Source of the DNA: Actinomycetota bacterium
GTDB taxonomy: Bacteria > Actinomycetota > Thermoleophilia > Gaiellales > Gaiellaceae
Direction of reading: 5' to 3'
Assembly: GCA_013812265.1 (NCBI GenBank)
Contig: JACCTQ010000103.1
Span: 1 to 21,623 of the forward strand
Length of the DNA stretch: 21,623 bases
The notes below the pieces were generated by a model. The model did not search any database and was not told where the DNA came from. It saw only the letters and a list, made by a program, of their open reading frames with translations. Position 1 is the stretch's first letter. The number at the start of each line of letters is the position of its first letter. Of the stretch, positions 7,204 through 14,399 are shown piece after piece. A program made the position numbers and the translations under genes.

Positions 7204-8784
7204 CTAACGCTTCAGACAGACGGCTGCCAGATCGAGCTCGGGCCGAAAGATCTTGCAGCCGACGCGCTTGGAGACAAAAGTGCGGAGGTTGTATGCGGCG
7301 AACGGCACGCTGAGCGCGCCGTCTCGCGCCAGCGCGACGTCCAGAGCCGCATACGCTCGCTCGCGGGCGGGTCCCCGGAGCGTCTTGGCGCGGCGCAGAA
7401 GCCGCAGATATCGCGCCGGTGTGCCGCGCGCCTCGAAGACCTCGAAGGTAGACGCTGGATCCGGGTAGGCCGGCCCGTAGCCGCCCGGGGCGGCGACGTC
7501 CCACGGCTCGCCCGGAGTATCGAGCTTGGCGTACAGCACCGACAGCGGGAAGAAGCGGGTCGTCACGGTGAGACCGACCTTGCGCAGATCACGCTCGATC
7601 AGCTGAGCCCAGGTCACGAATGGCTCCTCGCTCCGCGTGTAGAGCGTGACGCGCCGCGGGCTCTTCTGTTTCCCGAGCAGCGCTCGCGCCTTCGAGATGC
7701 CGGCGCGGAAGGGATAGATCCGAGCGTTGCGGTAGCCGGGCATGCCGGGCACTAGCCACTGGTCAGTGGGCGTGCCCCAGGCCGGCCCGAACCGCTCGGA
7801 GGCGGTGGTTCGCTCCGCGGCCCGGACGAGCGCGCTGCGATCCACGGCGAAGTTGACGGCGCGCCGCGAGCCGGCGGCCGAAAGAGGAGGTCTCCTGTTG
7901 TTCAGGCGCAGGAAGTACACGAGCGCCGTGGGCTTGACGAAGTACTGCACACGGTTGATGCCGTAGCGGCGGGCCAGCCGCCCGTGCGCGCCGCTCGCCA
8001 CGTCCCCGGAATCGAGCGACCCTCGTTCGATCCTGGGCGCGACATCTGCCGCGTCCAGACCGAGCTCGATGACGAATCGATCCACGAAGCGCGGTCTCCG
8101 CCCGCCATACCGCCGGTTTCGCTCGAGAACGATACGGCCACCCCGCTGCCAGCTCGAAACGTAGAACGGCCCGGCTGCCGGAAGCGGTGCTCGGGCGCCC
8201 TCGGGGTCGATGGGCAGATCCGGCGGCACCGCGCAGAACCCCGGAGTCGCCGTGCGGTACGGAAACTCCGGCACGGGAGCGGTCAGCTTGATGACCAGGC
8301 GGTTTCCCCGTGCGTGGACCCCTGACGCTGCGGTTGCTCTCTTCCCCATCACCGCCTTCGCACCGAGGATCGGATCCATCTCGGCGGCTGCGAAGCCGTT
8401 GATCCTGAGCGTCCGGTTGATGGTTGCTGCGAACGTGCCCGCGGTGACCAGCTTTCCGGTGTTGAACCGCAGGCCCTTACGGATGATGAACGTGTACGTC
8501 TTCCCGTCGCGGGAGATGCGCGGGAAGCCGGCCGCCGCCTCGGGCACGAGCCTGACCCGCGGGCTGTCGGCGTAGTTGAGCAGGTGGAGGCAGGTCAACG
8601 ACGCGAGGATGCCCGCCGTGAACGGGGTCGCGTGAGCGGGGTCGATCGACTCGGGGTCGTCCGTCGTGCCGAGCCGGAACGTTCCGCCTTTCGGGAGAGC
8701 ATCACGAGCGGTGGAAGCGGCGCCCGACGTGAACGAGCAGGCGAGGGCAAGCATTACGAGCGAGATCATGCGACCGGTGCGCAC
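7204..8784 (-). CDS. ABC transporter solute-binding protein, family 5 (peptide/nickel type)
   Basis: 526 residues. A short basic N-terminus and a hydrophobic stretch (MISLVMLALACSFTSGAAS) form a secretion signal. The Cys in LALAC is not a good lipobox, so lipoprotein status is doubtful. The mature part has the family 5 opening GGTFRLGTTDDPESIDPAHA, the segment SRDGKTYTFIIRKGLRFNTG, and later GPAYPDPASTFEVF, all typical of oligopeptide/dipeptide/nickel binding proteins. Permease and ATPase genes are not nearby, so it may be an orphan receptor working with a distant transporter. It lies 38 nt downstream of rel on the same strand and could be co-transcribed. It converges on the BTAD gene with 3 nt between stop codons. 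The start is a GTG; an in-frame ATG five codons on (8769) is the alternative. The ligand is unknown. Confidence 0.87.
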   Translation of the reverse strand: MRTGRMISLVMLALACSFTSGAASTARDALPKGGTFRLGTTDDPESIDPAHATPFTAGILASLTCLHLLNYADSPRVRLVPEAAAGFPRISRDGKTYTFIIRKGLRFNTGKLVTAGTFAATINRTLRINGFAAAEMDPILGAKAVMGKRATAASGVHARGNRLVIKLTAPVPEFPYRTATPGFCAVPPDLPIDPEGARAPLPAAGPFYVSSWQRGGRIVLERNRRYGGRRPRFVDRFVIELGLDAADVAPRIERGSLDSGDVASGAHGRLARRYGINRVQYFVKPTALVYFLRLNNRRPPLSAAGSRRAVNFAVDRSALVRAAERTTASERFGPAWGTPTDQWLVPGMPGYRNARIYPFRAGISKARALLGKQKSPRRVTLYTRSEEPFVTWAQLIERDLRKVGLTVTTRFFPLSVLYAKLDTPGEPWDVAAPGGYGPAYPDPASTFEVFEARGTPARYLRLLRRAKTLRGPARERAYAALDVALARDGALSVPFAAYNLRTFVSKRVGCKIFRPELDLAAVCLKR

Positions 8785-8822
8785 GGCGTGGTGAACGTAC
8801 TACGAAAGACGCCCGGCCGGAT

Positions 8823-11033
8823 CTAAGAGGGCGTGACACGGTAGGCGTCGAAGACCGCGTCCACGTTCCGGAGCGCCGTCAACAACGCCCGCAAATCCTT
8901 CACGTCGCCGACCTCCGCCGTGTACCAGTTCTTCGCCAGCTGGTCCTCGACGACGCCGCCGTAACCGACGATGTTCGTGCCATGCTCGGAGAACGTCCTG
9001 GCGACGTCCTCGAGCAGGCGCGGACGATCCCAGGCGTCGACGGCGATCTGGACGCGAAAGCTGTGCGAGGCGCCGCCGTCCCAGTCCACGTCCGTGAAGC
9101 GCTCGGGGTTTCGCATCAGCGCCTTGACGTTGGGGCAGTCCTCCCGGTGGATCGTGATGCCCTTGCCCAACGAGATATAGCCGACGATGTCATCGCCGGG
9201 AACCGGAGTGCAGCACTTGGCGAGCCGGACGAGCACGTCCTCGACGCCGTGCACGTTGATGCCGAAGCTCTCGCTCGCGACGGCGTCGCGCGCCTTCGGA
9301 GCCTTGAGCGGGATCGCCTCCTCCTCGGCAACCTCGGTCGTCTTCAGGCGCTGGAGCACCTTGTTCACGATCTGGCTCACCGGGAGCTTCCCGGAACCCA
9401 GCGCGAGGTAGAAGTCTTCCGCCTTCTTGAAGCCGGTCTCGCGGATGACCTGCGCGAGAAGCGCGGAGCCGGCAAGCTTCCGATAGGGAAGACTCTGAGC
9501 CTTCAGCGCATGCTCGAGAGCGTCCCTCCCCTTCTGCTCGGTCTCGCCACGCGTCTCGCGCGAGAACCACTGGCGGATCTTGTTTCGCGCACGAGAGGAA
9601 GCTGCCAGCGACATCCAGTCCCGTGAGGGCCCTCGTCCGCTCTTCGCGGTCAGGATCTCCACGAAGTCGCCGCTCTTCAGCCGGTAGTGGAGCGGCACTA
9701 TGCGCCCGTTGATCTTCGCGCCCACGGTGCGATGCCCGACGTCGGTGTGAACCGCGTAAGCGAAGTCGATGGGTGTCGACCCGACGGGCAGAGTCTTGAC
9801 TTCGCCCCGGGGCGTGAATACGTAGACCTCGTCGGCGAAGAGGTCGGTTCGGAAGGTCTTCATGAACTCGCGCGGATCGGACTCGTCCTCCTGCCAGTCC
9901 ATCACCTGCTTGACCCACGCAAGCCAGTCGGTGTCCGGTGCCTTGCCCCGGCCACTCTGCTTGTAGGAGAACCAGTGCGCGGCGATCCCGAGCTCGGCCG
10001 TCTCGTGCATCTCCTTCGTGCGCACCTGGATCTCGAGCGGACGTCCCTGCGGGCCTATCACCGTGGTGTGCAATGCCCGGTAGCGATTGAACTTCGGCAT
10101 CGCGACGTAGTCCTTGAAGCGTCCCGGCATCGGCTTCCAGAGGGAATGAGCGAGCCCGAGCGCCCCGTAGCAGTCGCGAACCCCCTCGTCGCCCGTGCGC
10201 TGCACGAGCACGCGCATCGCCGTCAGGTCGTAGATCTCGTTGAACTCGCGACCCTTCTTCGCCATCTTGTCGTAGATCGAGTAGAAGTGCTTCGCGCGCC
10301 CGGAGATCTCGGCCGGGATGTCGACCTTGTCGAGCTCCTGCTGCAGCACGAGCGTCGCCTCGCGCACGTGCTCCTCCCGATCGGCGCGGCGCTCGGTGAC
10401 CATGGCCTTGATCTCGTCGTACTTCCGTGGGTGCAGGGTCTGGAAGGCGAGGTCCTCGAGTTGCCACTTGATCGTGTTGATGCCGAGCCGGTGGGCGAGC
10501 GGCGCGTACACCTCGAGCGTCTCCTTCGCCTTCTGCACCTGCTTCTGCTTGCCCAGGTACTCGACCGTGCGCATGTTGTGCAGGCGGTCGGCTAGCTTGA
10601 TGAGGATGACCCGGACGTCCTGGGCCATGGCCACGATCATCTTGCGGTAGTTCTCCGCCTCCGCCTGCTCGCGGCTCTGGAAGCTGATCCTGGTCAGCTT
10701 GGTGACGCCCTCGACGAGCTGCGCTACCGGATCCCCGAATTCGGCCCGGACGTCATCGATATCCGTGCCGGTGTCCTCCACGACGTCGTGCAGCAGCGCC
10801 GCGGCGATCGTCTGCTCGTCGAGATGAAGCTCGGCGCAGATCTTCGCCACGCCGAACGGGTGGTGGATGAAGTCCTCACCCGATCGCCGCAGCTGGCCGG
10901 CGTGGGCCGCCTCCGCGAAGCGAAATGCGCGCTCGAGCAGGTCCCGATCGACGCTCGCGTTGTAGGCAGCGACGTCGGCGATCAGCTCGTCGACGAGGTT
11001 CCCGTGGCGCTCGGAAGCTTCCAGGACTGCCAT
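8823..11033 (-). CDS. rel: Bifunctional (p)ppGpp synthetase/hydrolase Rel
   Basis: 736 residues with the full long RSH architecture. The N-terminal HD hydrolase domain carries LLHDVVEDT (about residues 80-88) and RLHNMRT (150-156). The synthetase domain follows (GRFKDYVAMPKFNRYRALHT, 304-323), then TGS (TPRGEVKTLPVGSTPIDFAY) and a C-terminal ACT domain. The synthetase loop reads RFKD, matching the RXKD signature of bifunctional Rel enzymes rather than the EXDD of monofunctional RelA. It makes (p)ppGpp from ATP and GDP/GTP on starved ribosomes and degrades it otherwise. The start is ATG 11033 because a TACAAT -10 box ends 7 nt upstream; a GTG at 11066 would place that box inside the gene. It lies downstream of recJ on the same strand, separated by a 326-nt spacer. 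Confidence 0.95.
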   Translation of the reverse strand: MAVLEASERHGNLVDELIADVAAYNASVDRDLLERAFRFAEAAHAGQLRRSGEDFIHHPFGVAKICAELHLDEQTIAAALLHDVVEDTGTDIDDVRAEFGDPVAQLVEGVTKLTRISFQSREQAEAENYRKMIVAMAQDVRVILIKLADRLHNMRTVEYLGKQKQVQKAKETLEVYAPLAHRLGINTIKWQLEDLAFQTLHPRKYDEIKAMVTERRADREEHVREATLVLQQELDKVDIPAEISGRAKHFYSIYDKMAKKGREFNEIYDLTAMRVLVQRTGDEGVRDCYGALGLAHSLWKPMPGRFKDYVAMPKFNRYRALHTTVIGPQGRPLEIQVRTKEMHETAELGIAAHWFSYKQSGRGKAPDTDWLAWVKQVMDWQEDESDPREFMKTFRTDLFADEVYVFTPRGEVKTLPVGSTPIDFAYAVHTDVGHRTVGAKINGRIVPLHYRLKSGDFVEILTAKSGRGPSRDWMSLAASSRARNKIRQWFSRETRGETEQKGRDALEHALKAQSLPYRKLAGSALLAQVIRETGFKKAEDFYLALGSGKLPVSQIVNKVLQRLKTTEVAEEEAIPLKAPKARDAVASESFGINVHGVEDVLVRLAKCCTPVPGDDIVGYISLGKGITIHREDCPNVKALMRNPERFTDVDWDGGASHSFRVQIAVDAWDRPRLLEDVARTFSEHGTNIVGYGGVVEDQLAKNWYTAEVGDVKDLRALLTALRNVDAVFDAYRVTPS

Positions 11034-11040
11034 GCAGAAA

Positions 11041-11046
11041 ATTGTA
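11041..11046 (-). promoter_or_regulatory. -10 box of rel, leaderless start
   Basis: TACAAT on the minus strand (one mismatch to TATAAT) ends 7 nt before ATG 11033. No Shine-Dalgarno sequence or convincing -35 box is visible. The spacing puts the transcript start at about the A of the ATG, which supports a leaderless mRNA and the chosen start. Confidence 0.5.
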
Positions 11047-11084
11047 CTCCCGCCCTTCGGGGCCACTCGGCGCCGGCAAGGAGC

Positions 11085-11113
11085 CGAGCTTGTGGCTCAG
11101 AGCCACAAGCTCG
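11085..11113. repeat. 29-bp perfect palindrome, copy 1 of a dispersed-looking element
   Basis: The 14-bp arms CGAGCTTGTGGCTC (11085-11098) and GAGCCACAAGCTCG (11100-11113) flank a single A. The core TTGTGGCTCAGAGCCAC recurs 82 nt away (copy 2). As RNA it would form a long hairpin; in either direction it could act as a terminator or protein site. The one-base loop suggests a DNA-level signal or a cruciform at least as much as a normal RNA hairpin. Confidence 0.75.
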
Positions 11114-11167
11114 CACCCCGGCTCGCGATCCGTCCTCCACGCGTCGCCGGGGTCCCCTGAGGAGTTT

Positions 11168-11182
11168 GTGGCTCAGAGCCAC
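11168..11182. repeat. 15-bp palindrome, copy 2 of the same element
   Basis: GTGGCTC (11168-11174), A, GAGCCAC (11176-11182). With the preceding TT it shares 17 nt with copy 1. The outer arms are not conserved (TT on both sides), so only the 7-bp core arms pair. A shared core with diverged flanks points to a repeated functional or mobile palindromic unit rather than chance. Confidence 0.7.
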
Positions 11183-11359
11183 TTGCGGCGGCAGGTCAAC
11201 GGACGCACAGCTCGAATGCGACGGCGTGCGAAGGAAGCGGCACAGGGAAAACCGAAAGGCCGTTGAGCTGGCGCGCATCCTCGAGGCGCTCGAGCATTCG
11301 GCGTACGAGCGCCGCGGCTGGCGCCCCCGCCGAGCAAACCGGATCTCTCTCGCCTCCCG

Positions 11360-13237
11360 CTAGGCCGCTTCGGCGAGCGGGCGCTCATGCAGGAGCGAGA
11401 CGAACGTGGGTGACTCGAGCAGACTCCTCCAGCTGCTAGCTCCGTCCTCGAGACCGAGCTCCTCGAAGACCGCCCGCGCGGCGGCAGTCCAACCGTCGCG
11501 ACCCGCCCTCCACTCGCGCCCGAAGCGTGCGCGCAGTTCCTCGTAGCGCTCCGGCGTGTCGAAGATCCGCTTGATGACGAGTTGGGGAGCAACCATGCCA
11601 TTCCACTGATTCTCCTCGAGGCGGAAAGCAACGTCGTAGCCGCCGGCTCGCCGCAGCCGGTCGAGCTGGGAGCCAAGCCCGAACCCGATCGCCCCGACTC
11701 CGTTCTTTCCGTTCTGGCGGATGCGGAAGCGAAGGTGCTTCCCATCCTCAGTCGTGGCGAGCTCGGCCAGCTCGCAGCCCGTGACGACGAAGGTCACGCC
11801 GGGATTGCCCATTCCGAACGGCCCGAGGCGCTGCAGCTCGGCGCAAAGCTCCAAGTTGAGGCTGCTCGCCGGAACGACAGCGTCCACGGTCGTCACCGGG
11901 CGTAGGTCCTCCTCGGTGAGAGCCGCCCCGGCCTCCGCCGCGAAACGCTCGGCGAACGCTTCGATCCGCTCCGGCCGGATGGACAGCCCGGCGGCCGCCC
12001 GATGGCCCCCGTAGCGCTCCAGGTCCGCCGCACAGCGCCCGAGCGCTGTATGGAGATCGAAGCGCGGAATCGAGCGGCCGGATCCCTTCCACTCCTCATC
12101 GCCGCCTGCTATGAGCACGACGGGCCGGTGGAAGCGGTCGACGAGGCGCGCGGCGACGATCCCGATCACTCCCTCGTGCCAGCTCTCCTCGGCGAGCACG
12201 TAGCCGCTCGCGCGACGCTTGGCCTCCGGCCAGCGCTCGATCACGCCCATGGCCTCCCGCACCATCCGATTCTCGACGCCCTGGCGTTCTCTGTTCAGAT
12301 CTTCGAGTTGCGCGGCGAGGTCAGCGGCTCGTTCTCCGTCGTCGGTCAGAAGAAGCTCGAGTGCCGCGGCGGGATGTCCCAGGCGACCGGCCGCGTTGAT
12401 CCGAGGCGCCAGCCTGAAGCCGACTGCGCCCGCATCGAGCGCCCCTGGATCCACTCGGGACGACTTCAGCAGTGCGCGCAGCCCCGGCTTCTGCGTTCGC
12501 GCGAGTGCCCGCAGGCCCGCGATCGTCAGCGAACGGTTCTCCCCGACGAGCGGGACAACATCGGCGATAGTCGCCAGAGCGACGATATCGAGCTGGCGCG
12601 CGAGAAAATCCGACTCGGCGCCAAGCAGCGCCTGCGCGAGCTTGTAGACGACGCCCGTCCCGCAGAGGTCCGGGAACGGGTAGCTCGACGGGCGAGTGGC
12701 GACGACAGGGCAGTCCGGGACGGTCTCGGCGGGACGATGGTGATCGGATACGACCACCTCGAGCCCGAGGGCCCTCGCAGCGGCGACTTCCTCGACGGCC
12801 GTGATGCCGCAGTCCACGGTCAAAACGAGGCCGCAGCCTTCCTCGGCCAGCCGGCCGAGTGTCTCACGGCTGACGCCGTACCCCTCCTCGAACCGACTCG
12901 GGAGGTGCCAGTCGGCCTCCGCCCCGAGCTCGCGCAGCATCAGGAGCGCAAGTGCGGTAGCGCAGATGCCGTCCACGTCGTAGTCGCCGTGCACACAGAT
13001 GCGCTTTCCCGCCGCGATCGCGCCACGGATCGTGTCGGAGGCGGCGTTCATGTCCCCGAGCAGAAACGGATCGTGGAGCGGCTGCTCACCTGCAAGCAGT
13101 GCCCGCACTTCGGCTGGGTCCCGATACCCGCGCCGCACGAGGACGCTCGCCGTCGTCTCGCTGATCCCGAGCGCCTCAGCCAGCGCGCTCATCTCACGGT
13201 GCGGGCAAGGACTGACCGTCCATTCACCCTGGTACAT
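11360..13237 (-). CDS. recJ: Single-stranded-DNA-specific exonuclease RecJ
   Basis: 625 residues of the DHH phosphoesterase family. RecJ degrades single-stranded DNA 5' to 3' in RecF-pathway recombination and in mismatch and base-excision repair. The catalytic motifs are in order: HGDYDVDG (83-90), VDCGIT (141-146), SDHH (164-167) and CGTGV near 193. A DHHA1 domain and an OB-like region follow. About 50 C-terminal residues beyond the OB region (from RIFDTPERYEEL) make the protein slightly longer than the usual 560-590. The ATG at 13237 gives the family-typical opening TVSPCPHREMSALAEALGIS. No Shine-Dalgarno sequence is evident. It lies downstream of a small membrane-protein gene (113 nt) and upstream of rel on the same strand. 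Confidence 0.95.
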   Translation of the reverse strand: MYQGEWTVSPCPHREMSALAEALGISETTASVLVRRGYRDPAEVRALLAGEQPLHDPFLLGDMNAASDTIRGAIAAGKRICVHGDYDVDGICATALALLMLRELGAEADWHLPSRFEEGYGVSRETLGRLAEEGCGLVLTVDCGITAVEEVAAARALGLEVVVSDHHRPAETVPDCPVVATRPSSYPFPDLCGTGVVYKLAQALLGAESDFLARQLDIVALATIADVVPLVGENRSLTIAGLRALARTQKPGLRALLKSSRVDPGALDAGAVGFRLAPRINAAGRLGHPAAALELLLTDDGERAADLAAQLEDLNRERQGVENRMVREAMGVIERWPEAKRRASGYVLAEESWHEGVIGIVAARLVDRFHRPVVLIAGGDEEWKGSGRSIPRFDLHTALGRCAADLERYGGHRAAAGLSIRPERIEAFAERFAAEAGAALTEEDLRPVTTVDAVVPASSLNLELCAELQRLGPFGMGNPGVTFVVTGCELAELATTEDGKHLRFRIRQNGKNGVGAIGFGLGSQLDRLRRAGGYDVAFRLEENQWNGMVAPQLVIKRIFDTPERYEELRARFGREWRAGRDGWTAAARAVFEELGLEDGASSWRSLLESPTFVSLLHERPLAEAA

Positions 13238-13349
13238 CGTCGTTTACGGTACGAGGCGCGCCGGACGGCGTCAGCAGCGGCGGCGTCGAAAGGGCGACAG
13301 GAGACGGAAAGTGGTCCGGAGACGCGGAGTCTGGCTCGAAGGCCCGACG

Positions 13350-13559
13350 TTATTCAGCCGGTGGCTGTTCGCGCCCGCGCAGCGATTCGAGCGCGATTCG
13401 AGTCCAAAGGACGACGAGTCCGATGCCGGCCGCGCACGAGAGAACTATGACGGGCGCGAGCACGGCGAGACTCTCGAGTGAGAGATCGAGCGACCAGGCC
13501 ACCACCGCTGCGACCAACACCGACGCGGCGAAGCAAGCGAGGACGAGCGGCGACCGCAT
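13350..13559 (-). CDS. Small two-helix membrane protein
   Basis: 69 residues with two predicted transmembrane helices (about 3-23, SPLVLACFAASVLVAAVVAWS, and 31-52, containing VIVLSCAAGIGLVVLWT) and a charged tail (ESLRGREQPPAE). No family was recognised. The hydrophobic two-helix pattern is unlikely to arise in a random antisense frame, and the gene precedes recJ on the same strand. Its ATG is 24 nt from the divergent ATG at 13584, so the two promoters must overlap. A GGAG lies only 2 nt before the ATG, too close to be convincing. Confidence 0.6.
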   Translation of the reverse strand: MRSPLVLACFAASVLVAAVVAWSLDLSLESLAVLAPVIVLSCAAGIGLVVLWTRIALESLRGREQPPAE

Positions 13560-13583
13560 GTCTCCAGGCTATCGTTGCCTTCG

Positions 13584-14039
13584 ATGCCCGAAGTGAACTA
13601 CACCTCCGGTGAGGACTACGTCGTCGAGTTCCTGGGGTATCGCTTTGCGTTCAGCTCCATCGACTTTCAGGAGCGCGTGACGGCCGCGGCCGTTAGGCTC
13701 GGCTTGATCGAGACGAGTGATCTGGACGAAGATGAGACGGCTGACCTGGTCGAGCTCGCCGCCGATGGCCGGATCGAGGAGCCGCGGAGCGGCTTCGGTC
13801 GTTATCTGATGCGCCACTGGGAACGGATCTCGCTGATCGGGCAGGAGTCGCTCGTCTACTGGCTGCGCAAGCTCGTGTTTCGCGGGGCCTGGCTCGACCA
13901 CCGCGTGAAGGAAGGTCTGCTCGAGGTCGCCTGGGACGACGAGGCGGCGGATTTCGGCTACCGCGATCCCCGCGGCGACCGCGCGCTGCTCGAGCTGGCC
14001 CCCGTGCCTTCCTGGCGCGAGGTGCAGTTCAAGCGTTGA
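13584..14039 (+). CDS. Hypothetical cytosolic protein
   Basis: 151 residues, acidic, without a signal peptide or membrane helix. No domain was recognised. The sequence has normal protein composition with helical stretches (FSSIDFQERVTAAAVRLGLI, LMRHWERISLIGQESLVYWL) and a C-terminus rich in Trp and Asp. ATG 13584 is preferred over the TTG at 13575 because TATCGT, a -10-like hexamer, ends 8 nt before it and there is no ribosome-binding site. It is divergent from the small membrane protein and converges on the ruv operon across a short stem-loop. Function is unknown. Confidence 0.75.
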   Translation: MPEVNYTSGEDYVVEFLGYRFAFSSIDFQERVTAAAVRLGLIETSDLDEDETADLVELAADGRIEEPRSGFGRYLMRHWERISLIGQESLVYWLRKLVFRGAWLDHRVKEGLLEVAWDDEAADFGYRDPRGDRALLELAPVPSWREVQFKR

Positions 14040-14044
14040 CTGGC

Positions 14045-14061
14045 GAAACGCTTCGCGTTTC
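14045..14061. terminator. Short stem-loop between convergent genes
   Basis: Perfect 7-bp arms, GAAACGC (14045-14051) and GCGTTTC (14055-14061), with a TTC loop. It sits in the 27 nt between two convergent stop codons. There is no U-tract. Position and stability suggest a bidirectional terminator for the 13584 gene and the ruv operon. Confidence 0.6.
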
Positions 14062-14066
14062 CCCTA

Positions 14067-14390
14067 TTAGCTTTCCCCAGCTGGAAGCGTAAAACCGAAG
14101 CGGGGCTCCTCCTCTTCGGCTGCGAACAGGTCCACGCGCTCGATTGCCACTACCGGGACGATGAGCTCGTCCGGTGTCTCCTCGCCGGCGTGCGGCGTCA
14201 GCGTGACGAACCCGTAGCCGGGCTCGGGTGAGATCGTGTCCAGCTTGAAGCGCGATCCGTCGCGAAGCTCGACCTCCACGACGGCTCGTGCGATGCTCCT
14301 TCGCTCGGCGAAGCGCTGGATTTGGCGGTGCAGCCGCGCGACGAGCTCATCGTGCGGTCCCGCGACGCCGGGTAGCCACAGGTCGCGCAT
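14067..14390 (-). CDS. Hypothetical protein at the end of the ruv operon
   Basis: 107 residues. The N-terminal half looks helical and basic (HDELVARLHRQIQRFAERRS). The C-terminal half is predicted strands (ARAVVEVELRDGSRFKLDTI, YGFVTLTP, DELIVPVVAIERVDL) ending with an acidic EEEEPRFGF tail. No family was recognised; an Sm-like or small beta-barrel fold is one guess. The ATG lies 9 nt after the ruvB stop on the same strand, so it is almost certainly co-transcribed with ruvCAB. It could be linked to Holliday-junction processing or simply be a passenger. Confidence 0.7.
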   Translation of the reverse strand: MRDLWLPGVAGPHDELVARLHRQIQRFAERRSIARAVVEVELRDGSRFKLDTISPEPGYGFVTLTPHAGEETPDELIVPVVAIERVDLFAAEEEEPRFGFTLPAGES

Positions 14391-14399
14391 GGTCGAAGC

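Larger units (their letters stand above)
11034..11359. other. 326-nt spacer between recJ and rel
   Basis: It holds the rel promoter and two copies of a palindromic element (listed separately). The stretch 11114-11160 between them shows nothing recognisable. At 11226-11363 there is a 45-codon rightward frame (GTG start, arginine-rich, helical-looking VELARILEALEHS) that overlaps the last 4 nt of recJ. It has no ribosome-binding site, so it is noted only as a weak candidate. No tRNA or structured RNA gene was recognised. Confidence 0.5.

Noticed and set aside
11173..11745. 190-codon minus frame overlapping the recJ end
   Set aside because: Serine/arginine-rich shadow of recJ in another frame, with no recognisable domain.
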